Positions 1 to 4,930 of a DNA stretch of 5,893 bases are shown here, one piece after another (position 1 is the first letter of the stretch; the number at the start of each line of letters is the position of its first letter). The notes below the pieces were generated by a model. That model saw only the letters and a program-made list of their open reading frames with translations. It was not told the DNA's origin and did no database searches. This DNA is from a bacterium. GTDB taxonomy: Bacteria; UBA9089; JASEGY01. The DNA lies in NCBI GenBank assembly GCA_030019105.1, contig JASEGY010000241.1, positions 1-5,893 on the forward strand. Reading direction: 5' to 3'. The position numbers and the translations under genes were made by a program.

Positions 1-1
1 A

Positions 2-40
2 AAGCTTGAAGCTTTCGGGAAGGTAAGGTTGCAAGTCTAA
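2..40 (+). other. Possible 3' end of an upstream gene (unidentified)
   Basis: One frame is open from the window edge to a TAA at 38-40 and would end in KLEAFGKVRLQV. The same frame continues after the stop as LAETMDNAKYIKVLPIS before a TAA at 92-94, running into the repeat array. That second stretch looks protein-like, so the region may be a decayed gene end, but I recognise no family. Another frame is open from 10 to 120 without recognisable content. Bases 1-15 also form a perfect small palindrome (AAAGCTT, G, AAGCTTT). Too little is visible to name a gene. Confidence 0.2.
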
Positions 41-78
41 CTGGCCGAAACGATGGACAACGCCAAGTATATCAAGGT

Positions 79-114
79 ACTTCCTATTTCCTAATTTCCC
101 ATTTCCCATTTTCG
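79..114. repeat. Degenerate ~7-base tandem repeat array 1
   Basis: Four successive units are visible: atttcct (86-92), aatttccc (93-100, one extra base), atttccc (101-107) and attttcg (108-114). A partial unit, acttcct (79-85), precedes them. The array fills the space between the upstream sequence and the atpF ribosome binding site. It is one of several blocks in this window that share a period near 7 but not a unit sequence. It has no obvious coding content. Confidence 0.6.
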
Positions 115-123
115 ACTTAATAC

Positions 124-621
124 GAGGAGTAAATAATGATCAGCCTTAATTTTACGTTCATTTTGCAGATTATTAACTTTCTGATTTTGATGTGGGTTCT
201 GTACAGGTTATTGTACAAACCGGTAACGCAGTTTCTGGAACAGCGATCGGCCAACATTCGTGAATTGATTGAAGGAACAGAAAAGGACAGGCAGGCGGCA
301 GCTAAGAATCTGGAAGAAGCTAAACGCGTCTTAGCTGAAAAACGGGAAGAGGGACTAAAACTTATTGAAAAGGCAAGACAGGTAGCCATTGAAGAAGAAA
401 AACGGATTCTGACGGAAGCCAAAGAAGCGGCCGGACGTATATGTGAGGAAGCCAGGGTTAGAATGGGCCAGGAAGTAGAACAAGCGAAAAGGGAGCTTCA
501 GGCCCAGGTGGCTGATCTTTCCCTTCTCGTGGCGGAGCAGGTTATACATAAGAGTCTTAGTGAAAAGGACCATCGGAAGCTGGTTGATGAATATACCAGG
601 GAAATAGGGAGGCTGCATTGA
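124..621 (+). promoter_or_regulatory. Ribosome binding sites of the atpF-atpH pair
   Basis: GAGGAG at 124-129 lies six bases before the atpF ATG and fixes that start. AGGGAGG at 606-612, inside the end of atpF, lies five bases before the TTG at 618 that begins atpH. The second site justifies choosing the TTG start and shows that atpH is translated by coupling to atpF. I do not see a convincing promoter in the 135 bases upstream of atpF, so the cluster may be transcribed from outside the window. Confidence 0.6.
136..621 (+). CDS. atpF: ATP synthase F0 subunit b
   Basis: This is the membrane-anchored peripheral stalk subunit of F-type ATP synthase, which holds the F1 head against rotation. The 161-residue length is normal for the family. 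Residues about 6-26 form one hydrophobic membrane segment, followed by the typical LLYKPV motif and then a long charged, heptad-like helix rich in Glu, Lys, Arg and Ala (about 35-130) that would form the b-b coiled coil. The C-terminal part would contact subunit delta. The ATG is preceded by GAGGAG. The gene overlaps atpH by four bases (TTGA), the usual sign of translational coupling. Only one b-type gene is visible; a b' gene, if present, would lie outside the window. No a (atpB) or c (atpE) subunit gene lies immediately upstream, which suggests a separate F0 locus. Family assignment is confident. Confidence 0.95.
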   Translation: MISLNFTFILQIINFLILMWVLYRLLYKPVTQFLEQRSANIRELIEGTEKDRQAAAKNLEEAKRVLAEKREEGLKLIEKARQVAIEEEKRILTEAKEAAGRICEEARVRMGQEVEQAKRELQAQVADLSLLVAEQVIHKSLSEKDHRKLVDEYTREIGRLH

Positions 622-1154
622 TTAAGACGGCGGCGGGCAGATACGCGGAGGCTTTAATAGATATTGCTTCTGAACATGACAATTTAGATGTTCAGGGAGA
701 AGAATTGGCCAGGGTCAACCGTATCCTGGCGGCTGATGGGGGGGTTCTGCGGGTATTTCAACATCCTAAGCTCGATCTTAAGGTTAAGGAGGCGCTGCTG
801 CTCAAGATACTGGAACCTTATCATTTTTCTTTGATTACTACCAATTTCTCGAGGTTACTTTTAGCCAAAAAGAGACTAAATCTGATTTCGGATATCAAGT
901 TGAAATATGATGAATTTGCTGATAAGCGTCAAGGGCGAACCAGGGCATGGCTAACCGTAGCTGTGCCTTTGCCAAAGGAGATGAAAAACCGGTTGGTGAA
1001 TAAGTTGAAAAGGGTGATTAATCTGGATATCCGGATGGAGACAAAGGTTGATCCCCGAATCATTGGAGGATGTATCATTCGTATTGGGGATACTATTATC
1101 GATGGCAGTGTCAAGAAGAGACTTGAGATGCTAAGAAGGGAATTGATAAATTAA
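618..1154 (+). CDS. atpH: ATP synthase F1 subunit delta
   Basis: Delta (OSCP-type) links the b stalk to the top of the alpha3-beta3 head. The 178-residue length is normal. The N-terminal six-helix domain begins with the characteristic [12 protein letters not shown] stretch (about 6-17). The C-terminal domain has the conserved signature [20 protein letters not shown] (about 145-164), followed by a basic helix. The start is TTG at 618, supported by AGGGAGG five bases upstream and by the family N-terminus beginning right there. It overlaps the atpF stop by four bases and is followed after 14 bases by atpA, so the three genes form one transcription unit. Nothing is missing from the protein. Confidence 0.95.
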   Translation: MIKTAAGRYAEALIDIASEHDNLDVQGEELARVNRILAADGGVLRVFQHPKLDLKVKEALLLKILEPYHFSLITTNFSRLLLAKKRLNLISDIKLKYDEFADKRQGRTRAWLTVAVPLPKEMKNRLVNKLKRVINLDIRMETKVDPRIIGGCIIRIGDTIIDGSVKKRLEMLRRELIN

Positions 1155-1163
1155 GGAGGAGGG
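1153..1163 (+). promoter_or_regulatory. Strong ribosome binding site of atpA (TTG start)
   Basis: AAGGAGGAGGG starts within the atpH stop codon and ends five bases before the TTG at 1169. It is the strongest Shine-Dalgarno in the atp cluster. It decides the TTG start: the next methionine, at residue 25, would remove the conserved N-terminal helix. Confidence 0.8.
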
Positions 1164-1168
1164 CAAAA

Positions 1169-2680
1169 TTGGAGATCAAAGCCAGTGAAATAAGCGCTAT
1201 TATTCGGGAGCAGATAGAGAAGTATGATGTTAAGCTGGACATGGCTAAGGTCGGGACGGTTGTCCAGGTTGGGGATGGCGTGGCCAGGATTTATGGGTTG
1301 GAAGAGGTTATGGCTGGAGAGCTTTTGGAATTTCCTAATCAGATTTATGGAATGACCCTCAATTTAGAGGAAGATTCGGTAGGCGCTGTTATTTTAGGAG
1401 AGGACCGTGATATTAAAGAGGGCGATGAGGTCAAGAGTACCGGTCGAGTGGTTGAAGTACCGGTGGGGGATGCCTTAAGGGGCCGGGTAGTAAATGCCCT
1501 GGGACAGCCTATTGATGGAAAAGGGCCGATCAGGACAACGAAATTCAGGCCTATTGAAGCCAGGGCTTCGGAGATTGTGGATCGTATATCGGTTAACGAG
1601 CCGTTGCACACCGGCTTAAAGGCCGTTGATGCTATGATCCCTATTGGCCGGGGACAGCGGGAGCTTATTATTGGTGATCGCCAGACAGGCAAAACAGCCA
1701 TTGCGGTTGATGCCATTATCAACCAAAAAGGCGGGGATGTATACTGTATTTACGTGGCTATTGGTCAAAAACAATCAAGTGTGGCGCAAATGGTGAAGGT
1801 CTTAGAAGAAAAAGGCTGCATGGATTATGTGACTGTTGTTTCTGCGACAGCATCTACTTCTTCTCCTCTGCAATATATTGCCCCTTATGCAGGTTGTGCT
1901 ATGGGAGAGGAAGTCATGGACAATGGGGGACACGCCCTTATTATCTATGACGATTTATCCAAGCATGCCGTGGCCTATCGGCAGATGTCGCTCCTGCTGC
2001 GAAGGCCTCCCGGCCGTGAGGCATATCCGGGTGATGTCTTCTATCTGCATTCCAGGTTGTTGGAACGGGCAGCAAAATATAACCCGGAGCATGGAGGGGG
2101 ATCTTTAACGGCCTTGCCTATTATTGAGACCCAGGCAGGAGATGTTTCGGCCTATATCCCCACCAATGTCATTTCCATTACAGATGGACAGATATATCTT
2201 GAGCCGAGTCTTTTTTATTCAGGGATAAGGCCTGCTATTAATGTGGGGCTTTCTGTTTCCCGGGTGGGAGGTTCGGCGCAGACCAGGTTTATGAGACAGG
2301 TGGCCGGCCAACTTAGATTAGACCTGGCCCAATATCGAGAATTAGCTGCCTTTGCTCAATTTGCTTCTGATTTGGACAAGGCCACTCAGGCCAGATTAGC
2401 CAGGGGAGAGCGGATGACTGAACTCCTCAAGCAGGGTCAATATGTGCCTATGCCAATAACTAAGCAGGTCCTGATTATCTATTGTGGAGTAAAGGGTCAC
2501 TTAGATGACATCCCGGTTAAGGATTGCCCCCGGTTTGAACGGGAATTTTCTGAGTATATGGATAGTCACCACCCTCAACTGGTGACTAAGCTGGAGGAAG
2601 CCAAAAAATTGGATGATGAGGTTGAATTAGCCCTGGGCGAGGCTATCGCTAAGTTTAAGGAGATATTTATCAAGAGTTAA
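1169..2680 (+). CDS. atpA: ATP synthase F1 subunit alpha
   Basis: Alpha is the non-catalytic nucleotide-binding subunit of the F1 hexamer. The 503 residues match the family length. In order: an N-terminal beta-barrel domain (about 25-95, with [17 protein letters not shown]), the nucleotide-binding domain with Walker A GDRQTGKT at 169-176 and Walker B-like ALIIYDD at about 256-262, and the alpha/beta family signature [10 protein letters not shown] at 355-364. The arginine finger follows immediately (R365 in SRVGGSAQ), and the C-terminal helical domain runs from about 375 to 503. All key residues are present, so the subunit should be functional. The start is TTG with a strong Shine-Dalgarno. 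Unusually, atpG, atpD and atpC do not follow. The next sequence is a repeat-flanked gap and trpC, so gamma, beta and epsilon must be encoded elsewhere. Confidence 0.98.
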   Translation: MEIKASEISAIIREQIEKYDVKLDMAKVGTVVQVGDGVARIYGLEEVMAGELLEFPNQIYGMTLNLEEDSVGAVILGEDRDIKEGDEVKSTGRVVEVPVGDALRGRVVNALGQPIDGKGPIRTTKFRPIEARASEIVDRISVNEPLHTGLKAVDAMIPIGRGQRELIIGDRQTGKTAIAVDAIINQKGGDVYCIYVAIGQKQSSVAQMVKVLEEKGCMDYVTVVSATASTSSPLQYIAPYAGCAMGEEVMDNGGHALIIYDDLSKHAVAYRQMSLLLRRPPGREAYPGDVFYLHSRLLERAAKYNPEHGGGSLTALPIIETQAGDVSAYIPTNVISITDGQIYLEPSLFYSGIRPAINVGLSVSRVGGSAQTRFMRQVAGQLRLDLAQYRELAAFAQFASDLDKATQARLARGERMTELLKQGQYVPMPITKQVLIIYCGVKGHLDDIPVKDCPRFEREFSEYMDSHHPQLVTKLEEAKKLDDEVELALGEAIAKFKEIFIKS

Positions 2681-2685
2681 CTCTC

Positions 2686-2795
2686 AAGACTGAAGGTGGA
2701 AGGCTTTTAGGGACAAATTATGCGTGATCACACAAAACTTAGGGCATTTGAGTTGGCTGATGATGATTGAACTTCAGCCTTCAGCCTTCAGTCTT
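2686..2795 (+). repeat. Long imperfect inverted repeat after atpA (hairpin, possible terminator or element boundary)
   Basis: Arm 2686-2704 (aagactgaaggtggaaggc) is complementary to 2777-2795. Over 19 positions I count 17 Watson-Crick pairs, one G-U pair (2697 with 2784) and one mismatch (2698 with 2783). The loop is 72 bases and contains the short ORF 2720-2770. The left arm begins five bases after the atpA stop. There is no T-run after the right arm, so this is not a standard intrinsic terminator. It could attenuate read-through from the atp genes, protect the mRNA 3' end, or be the ends of a small inserted element. Confidence 0.6.
2720..2770 (+). pseudogene. Probable remnant of a four-helix-bundle (23S rRNA IVS-type) protein gene
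   Basis: A 16-codon ORF reads MRDHTKLRAFELADDD and then TGA. From memory, four-helix-bundle proteins of the 23S rRNA intervening-sequence type commonly begin with a very similar stretch (MRxHxKLxAFELAD) and run to about 115-130 residues. Here the similarity stops at a GATGATGAT run, a TGA and then the heptad array, and no continuation is seen before trpC. AGGGA at 2709-2713 lies six bases before the ATG, as if the original translation start had been retained. I infer a truncated copy whose 3' part was deleted or replaced by repeats. A chance match of about 14 residues, or a short leader peptide, remains possible. Confidence 0.5.
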
Positions 2796-2821
2796 CAGCC
2801 TATCCACCTGACCACTGACCA
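2773..2821. repeat. Heptad tandem repeat array 2 (ttcagcc and ctgacca units)
   Basis: Exact 7-base periodicity: ttcagcc (2773-2779), ttcagcc (2780-2786), ttcagtc (2787-2793), ttcagcc (2794-2800). A spacer tatccac (2801-2807), itself seven bases long, follows, and then ctgacca (2808-2814) and ctgacca (2815-2821). The array keeps its phase through the change of unit. It forms the right arm of the inverted repeat with 2686-2704 and ends two bases before the trpC ATG, occupying the place where a ribosome binding site would normally be. Confidence 0.8.
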
Positions 2822-2823
2822 GC

Positions 2824-3618
2824 ATGATCCTGGATCAAATAATAAAGCATAAACGGACTGAATTAGCCAGGAAAAAGGAGATACTTCCTCTTAAGGAATT
2901 GCTTCTTCGTTTGCCTGCTTCAGCCCCGGCGCCGGGTCGTTTTAAGAAAGCTATTTCCAGGGCTGAAAAATGGGGAGACCCTATTCGGATTATTGCCGAG
3001 ATCAAACGGGCTTCTCCGTCAAAGGGGATAATTTGTCGAGATTTTGATCCCTTTAGTCTATCGGGTACTTATGAGCGTAACGGCGCTGCTGCTCTTTCTA
3101 TTCTGACCGATTCCAAATTCTTTCTGGGGAATTTGAAGACTATTACTGAGGTGAAGCGCATCACCGCGTTGCCCATTCTCAGGAAGGATTTTATCATTGA
3201 TGAGTATCAGATATACGAATCAGCCCAGGCAGGCGCTGCGGCGATTTTGCTGATTGCTGCCTGTCTTAGGGGCGAAACTATCGCCAATTTTCTTTCTATC
3301 GCTCGCGAGGTGGGGCTGGATTGTTTAATAGAGGTTCATACTGAAGAGGAATTGGAGAAGGTTCTTTCAACGGATGCTGAGATAGTTGGCATAAATAACC
3401 GTAATCTTTATACCTTTAATGTTGATTTGAGCATTACCCCGCGACTCAAACTCTGGATCCCATCCCGGATCACTGTAGTTTCAGAGAGTGGGATTCACAC
3501 CCGGAAAGAGGTGGAATTTCTGGAAGCAAGGGGAGTTGATGCTGTTCTGGTGGGAGAAGCTCTTCTGTCAAGTGAAGATGTGGGAGGTAAAGTAAGAGAA
3601 TTGTTAGGAAAAACTTAG
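2824..3618 (+). CDS. trpC: Indole-3-glycerol phosphate synthase
   Basis: This cytosolic TIM-barrel enzyme converts 1-(o-carboxyphenylamino)-1-deoxyribulose 5-phosphate to indole-3-glycerol phosphate, the fourth step from chorismate to tryptophan. The 264-residue length is typical of a monofunctional enzyme. The N-terminal MILDQIIKHK helix is as in the family. The signature region IIAEIKRASPSKG (56-68) carries the catalytic pair E59 and K61. Further active-site elements are K121 in RKDF, E170 in LIEVH, the GINNRNL loop (189-195), the SESGI loop (220-224) and the phosphate-binding VLVGEALL near the end. The ATG is fixed by the family N-terminus and is the only methionine codon in the protein, yet no Shine-Dalgarno precedes it because the heptad array runs to within two bases. 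No other trp gene is nearby, so it appears to be a stand-alone gene, either read through from the atp genes or transcribed from within the gap. Confidence 0.96.
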   Translation: MILDQIIKHKRTELARKKEILPLKELLLRLPASAPAPGRFKKAISRAEKWGDPIRIIAEIKRASPSKGIICRDFDPFSLSGTYERNGAAALSILTDSKFFLGNLKTITEVKRITALPILRKDFIIDEYQIYESAQAGAAAILLIAACLRGETIANFLSIAREVGLDCLIEVHTEEELEKVLSTDAEIVGINNRNLYTFNVDLSITPRLKLWIPSRITVVSESGIHTRKEVEFLEARGVDAVLVGEALLSSEDVGGKVRELLGKT

Positions 3619-3627
3619 CTGTGGAAA

Positions 3628-3656
3628 AAACCGGGTTTCTTAAAGAAACCTGGTTT
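3628..3656. repeat. Strong palindrome after trpC (REP-like hairpin, possible weak terminator)
   Basis: The arm aaaccgggtttc (3628-3639) pairs with gaaacctggttt (3645-3656) over 12 positions, with one G-U pair (3633 with 3651). The loop is five bases (ttaaa). The hairpin starts nine bases after the trpC stop. On the + strand it is followed by a mixed sequence rather than a T-run, so termination would be weak. On the - strand it would be followed by six Ts, but no - strand gene needs terminating there. The sequence type (aaaccgggtttctt with its mirror) resembles dispersed palindromic repeats, which I infer rather than show. Confidence 0.55.
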
Positions 3657-3710
3657 CTGGAAAATTAAATTCCGGCTTCCTCTTTAGGATAAAAAAGGAT
3701 AAACTTTTAG

Positions 3711-3737
3711 CCTGTTTTTGCCGATAGACTAAACAGG
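3711..3737. repeat. Small inverted repeat upstream of the 59-aa gene
   Basis: CCTGTTT (3711-3717) and AAACAGG (3731-3737) form a perfect 7-bp inverted repeat around a 13-base centre. It overlaps the weak promoter candidate next to it, so it could be an operator or a small stem-loop. Seven pairs in an AT-rich gap can occur by chance. Confidence 0.3.
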
Positions 3738-3747
3738 GGTTTATTCT
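3718..3747 (+). promoter_or_regulatory. Weak sigma-70-like promoter candidate
   Basis: TTGCCG at 3718-3723 and TATTCT at 3742-3747 are 18 bases apart. Each matches four of six consensus bases (TTGACA, TATAAT). The site lies about 30 bases before the small gene at 3777 and after the trpC palindrome, a sensible place for a new transcription unit covering the small genes, the beta-barrel gene and ispE. The sequence evidence alone is weak. Confidence 0.22.
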
Positions 3748-3776
3748 AAATAATATCTGGGAGGGAGTTGGTCACA

Positions 3777-3956
3777 ATGGGAAACAGAAGGTTAAGTCTC
3801 GGTTGGTTAGTCGAACTTTTAGACAGGTTGTTAAGGGGGCGGAAGAAAACATACCGGATGTCTTACCGGAATGAGTATGTCCTTTTCCCGGCTATCTGCG
3901 GAGATAACCTTAGTGATCCCGGGAAAGATTGTATCGCCTGTCGGAAGTGCCTATGA
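3777..3956 (+). CDS. Small protein with C-terminal four-cysteine cluster (unknown function)
   Basis: I do not recognise this 59-residue protein. Its N-terminal part (about 8-24) is a basic amphipathic helix, and the C-terminus carries C41, C52, C55 and C58 (spacing C-x10-C-x2-C-x2-C), ending right after the last cysteine. Four closely spaced cysteines could bind zinc or an Fe-S cluster, but this is inference. I chose ATG 3777. GGGAGGG at 3759-3765 lies 11 bases upstream, slightly long but workable, whereas an in-frame TTG at 3768 would be only two bases from that site. The gene lies 158 bases after trpC and 76 bases before the next small gene. It could instead be a chance ORF; the ribosome binding site and cysteine pattern argue mildly for a real gene. 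Confidence 0.5.
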   Translation: MGNRRLSLGWLVELLDRLLRGRKKTYRMSYRNEYVLFPAICGDNLSDPGKDCIACRKCL

Positions 3957-3960
3957 AAAA

Positions 3961-3985
3961 AGCCAATAGCCAAATAGGCAATAGG
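3961..3985. repeat. Degenerate ~7-base tandem repeat array 3 (agccaat)
   Basis: Units agccaat (3961-3967), agccaaat (3968-3975, one extra base) and aggcaat (3976-3982), then a partial unit agg. The array begins four bases after the stop codon of the 59-aa gene, as the atpA-side arm does after atpA. It is short and could be dismissed alone, but it follows the same period and placement as the other blocks. Confidence 0.5.
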
Positions 3986-3997
3986 GGCGAAGAGAAG

Positions 3998-4010
3998 GAT
4001 ATTTAATATC
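3998..4010. repeat. Short palindrome gatatttaatatc
   Basis: GATATT and AATATC are a perfect 6-bp inverted repeat around a single T, located just before the ribosome binding site of the 65-aa gene. The size and symmetry would suit an operator half-site pair, but it is AT-rich and may be coincidence. Confidence 0.25.
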
Positions 4011-4032
4011 ATTTTGGAGGGGGGAGATACTT

Positions 4033-4230
4033 GTGCCAGTTAAAGAATGGTTTGAGGTGATCGACACAGATTTGCCACGCCATGTACCGATAACAGAGAA
4101 GACGCGTGAGTTTACTAAGAAGGAGGCGACTCGGTTTCGGGGTAGTGTCCGCGTGTCAACTGGACGCTTTTTTACGGATGCAGAATACGAAGAGCGGAAA
4201 CAACGAGTTATGAGCACTCCGCTTCCATAG
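4033..4230 (+). CDS. Small conserved-looking protein (unknown function)
   Basis: A 65-residue soluble protein with no membrane segment or signal peptide. I do not recognise a named family. The start is GTG, preceded by a purine-rich GGAGGGGGGAGA (4016-4027). Composition is that of a real protein: an N-terminal KEWFEVIDTDLPRHVPI stretch, a basic middle (TKKEATRFRGSVRVSTGR, 28-45) and a charged C-terminal helix FTDAEYEERKQRV ending in STPLP. The motif arrangement (RGSVRVSTGRFFTD, then a charged helix, then TPLP) looks like a compact conserved domain, possibly nucleic-acid or protein binding given the basic centre, but this is a guess. The beta-barrel gene begins 52 bases downstream on the same strand, so they may be cotranscribed. 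A - strand frame over the same DNA is less protein-like. Confidence 0.65.
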   Translation: MPVKEWFEVIDTDLPRHVPITEKTREFTKKEATRFRGSVRVSTGRFFTDAEYEERKQRVMSTPLP

Positions 4231-4267
4231 AAACCGGATTGCAGGCAAACAGACCTTTTAACTGATT

Positions 4268-4275
4268 AAGGAGGT
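4268..4275 (+). promoter_or_regulatory. Ribosome binding site fixing the TTG start of the beta-barrel gene
   Basis: AAGGAGGT is a near-perfect anti-16S match, seven bases before the TTG at 4283. It supports a TTG start directly at the beginning of a typical signal peptide (MRRILFCF). Confidence 0.8.
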
Positions 4276-4282
4276 AAGCTTT

Positions 4283-4930
4283 TTGAGAAGAATACTTTTT
4301 TGCTTTATATTTGTGGGGCTATTAATAGGGGCATCCCCTGTTTGGGCTCAGATATACGGTTTATATCAATCTCCTATTGTCCTTAAGCCTGGTCAGGTTG
4401 AGGGGGGAGCCCGTCTTTTTTTCATGGAGGATATTGATGCTTCCGGGATATTGATCCAGGGCAGATTTAGTTTTAATGAAAATATTGATTGGGGTCTAAC
4501 GGGCGGGTTTATGGATGCAAAGTTTATCAGCAAGGATGAGGATAAAGATGTAGGATTTTTTATTGGTGGGGATGGTAAATATCAATTGCTTACCAAAAAG
4601 AAATCCGATGTCTATCTTTCTTTGGGAGCTCGATTCAGTGTTACTAAGGCAGATGAATTCAGCTCTTTTTCCTTTGCCGGGTTTACCCTGGTGGGGGATA
4701 CTGTCATGATTAATAGAAAGAAATCCCTCACATTTTACACCGGGCTTGGGTTGGATGTAAGAGACTATGAAAAAACAACGTATAACAACAAGCCAGAGGA
4801 TGGCGTTGAGATAGACTTCTTTTTGCCTATTGGAGTAAAGTATTGGTTAGGCGAAGGCTTTTCTGTGTCTGGTGAAATAACCTTATCTGAGACAGCCAGT
4901 ATCGGAGGGGGGATAAATATTTACCTCTGA
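4283..4930 (+). CDS. Probable outer-membrane beta-barrel protein
   Basis: A 215-residue exported protein. Residues 1-22 are a classic signal peptide: basic MRR, a hydrophobic core, and SPVWA before Q23 as the likely signal peptidase I site. The mature ~193 residues show alternating hydrophobic and polar strands rich in Gly and aromatic residues (for example GARLFFMED, GILIQGRFSF, WGLTGGFM, VYLSLGARFSV, LTFYTGLGLDV, FFLPIGVKYWL, FSVSGEITLS), and the chain ends GGGINIYL in a strand with aromatic/hydrophobic termini, as in small outer-membrane barrels. About 8-10 strands seem possible. Function (porin, adhesin, structural) cannot be read from sequence. The start is TTG with AAGGAGGT upstream. 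Its last codons contain the ribosome binding site proposed for ispE, so the two genes appear coupled despite unrelated roles. A periplasmic beta-rich protein is the main alternative. Confidence 0.75.
   Translation: MRRILFCFIFVGLLIGASPVWAQIYGLYQSPIVLKPGQVEGGARLFFMEDIDASGILIQGRFSFNENIDWGLTGGFMDAKFISKDEDKDVGFFIGGDGKYQLLTKKKSDVYLSLGARFSVTKADEFSSFSFAGFTLVGDTVMINRKKSLTFYTGLGLDVRDYEKTTYNNKPEDGVEIDFFLPIGVKYWLGEGFSVSGEITLSETASIGGGINIYL
4904..4912 (+). promoter_or_regulatory. Shine-Dalgarno for ispE within the end of the beta-barrel gene
   Basis: GGAGGGGGG lies inside the last codons of the beta-barrel gene. The core GGAGG (4904-4908) is eight bases before ATA 4917, an ideal distance. It is 23 bases before ATC 4932 and 29 before ATT 4938, too far without rearrangement, and 68 before TTG 4977. 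It is the main sequence argument for initiation at or near ATA 4917. Confidence 0.5.

Noticed and set aside
1836..2108. + strand frame of 90 codons inside atpA
   Set aside because: It lies wholly within the conserved nucleotide-binding domain of atpA in another frame, and its composition is that of a shadow.
2681..2823. Tryptophan attenuator or trp leader peptide before trpC
   Set aside because: The only short ORF (2720-2770) has no Trp codons, and no alternative terminator/antiterminator pair with a T-run is visible.
3619..3660. - strand intrinsic terminator at the palindrome
   Set aside because: The stem with six Ts on the - strand looks suitable, but there is no credible - strand gene to its right that would need it.
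3951..4217. - strand reading frame of 88 codons opposite the 65-aa gene
   Set aside because: It has Ser/Arg-rich, non-domain-like composition, runs through the agccaat repeat, and competes with a + strand gene that has a strong ribosome binding site and all neighbours on the same strand.
4907..4930. Fusion of the barrel protein to IspE by slippage on the run of six Gs
   Set aside because: Slipping into the ispE frame at the G run would meet the TAA at 4914-4916 at once, so a fused protein cannot be made this way.
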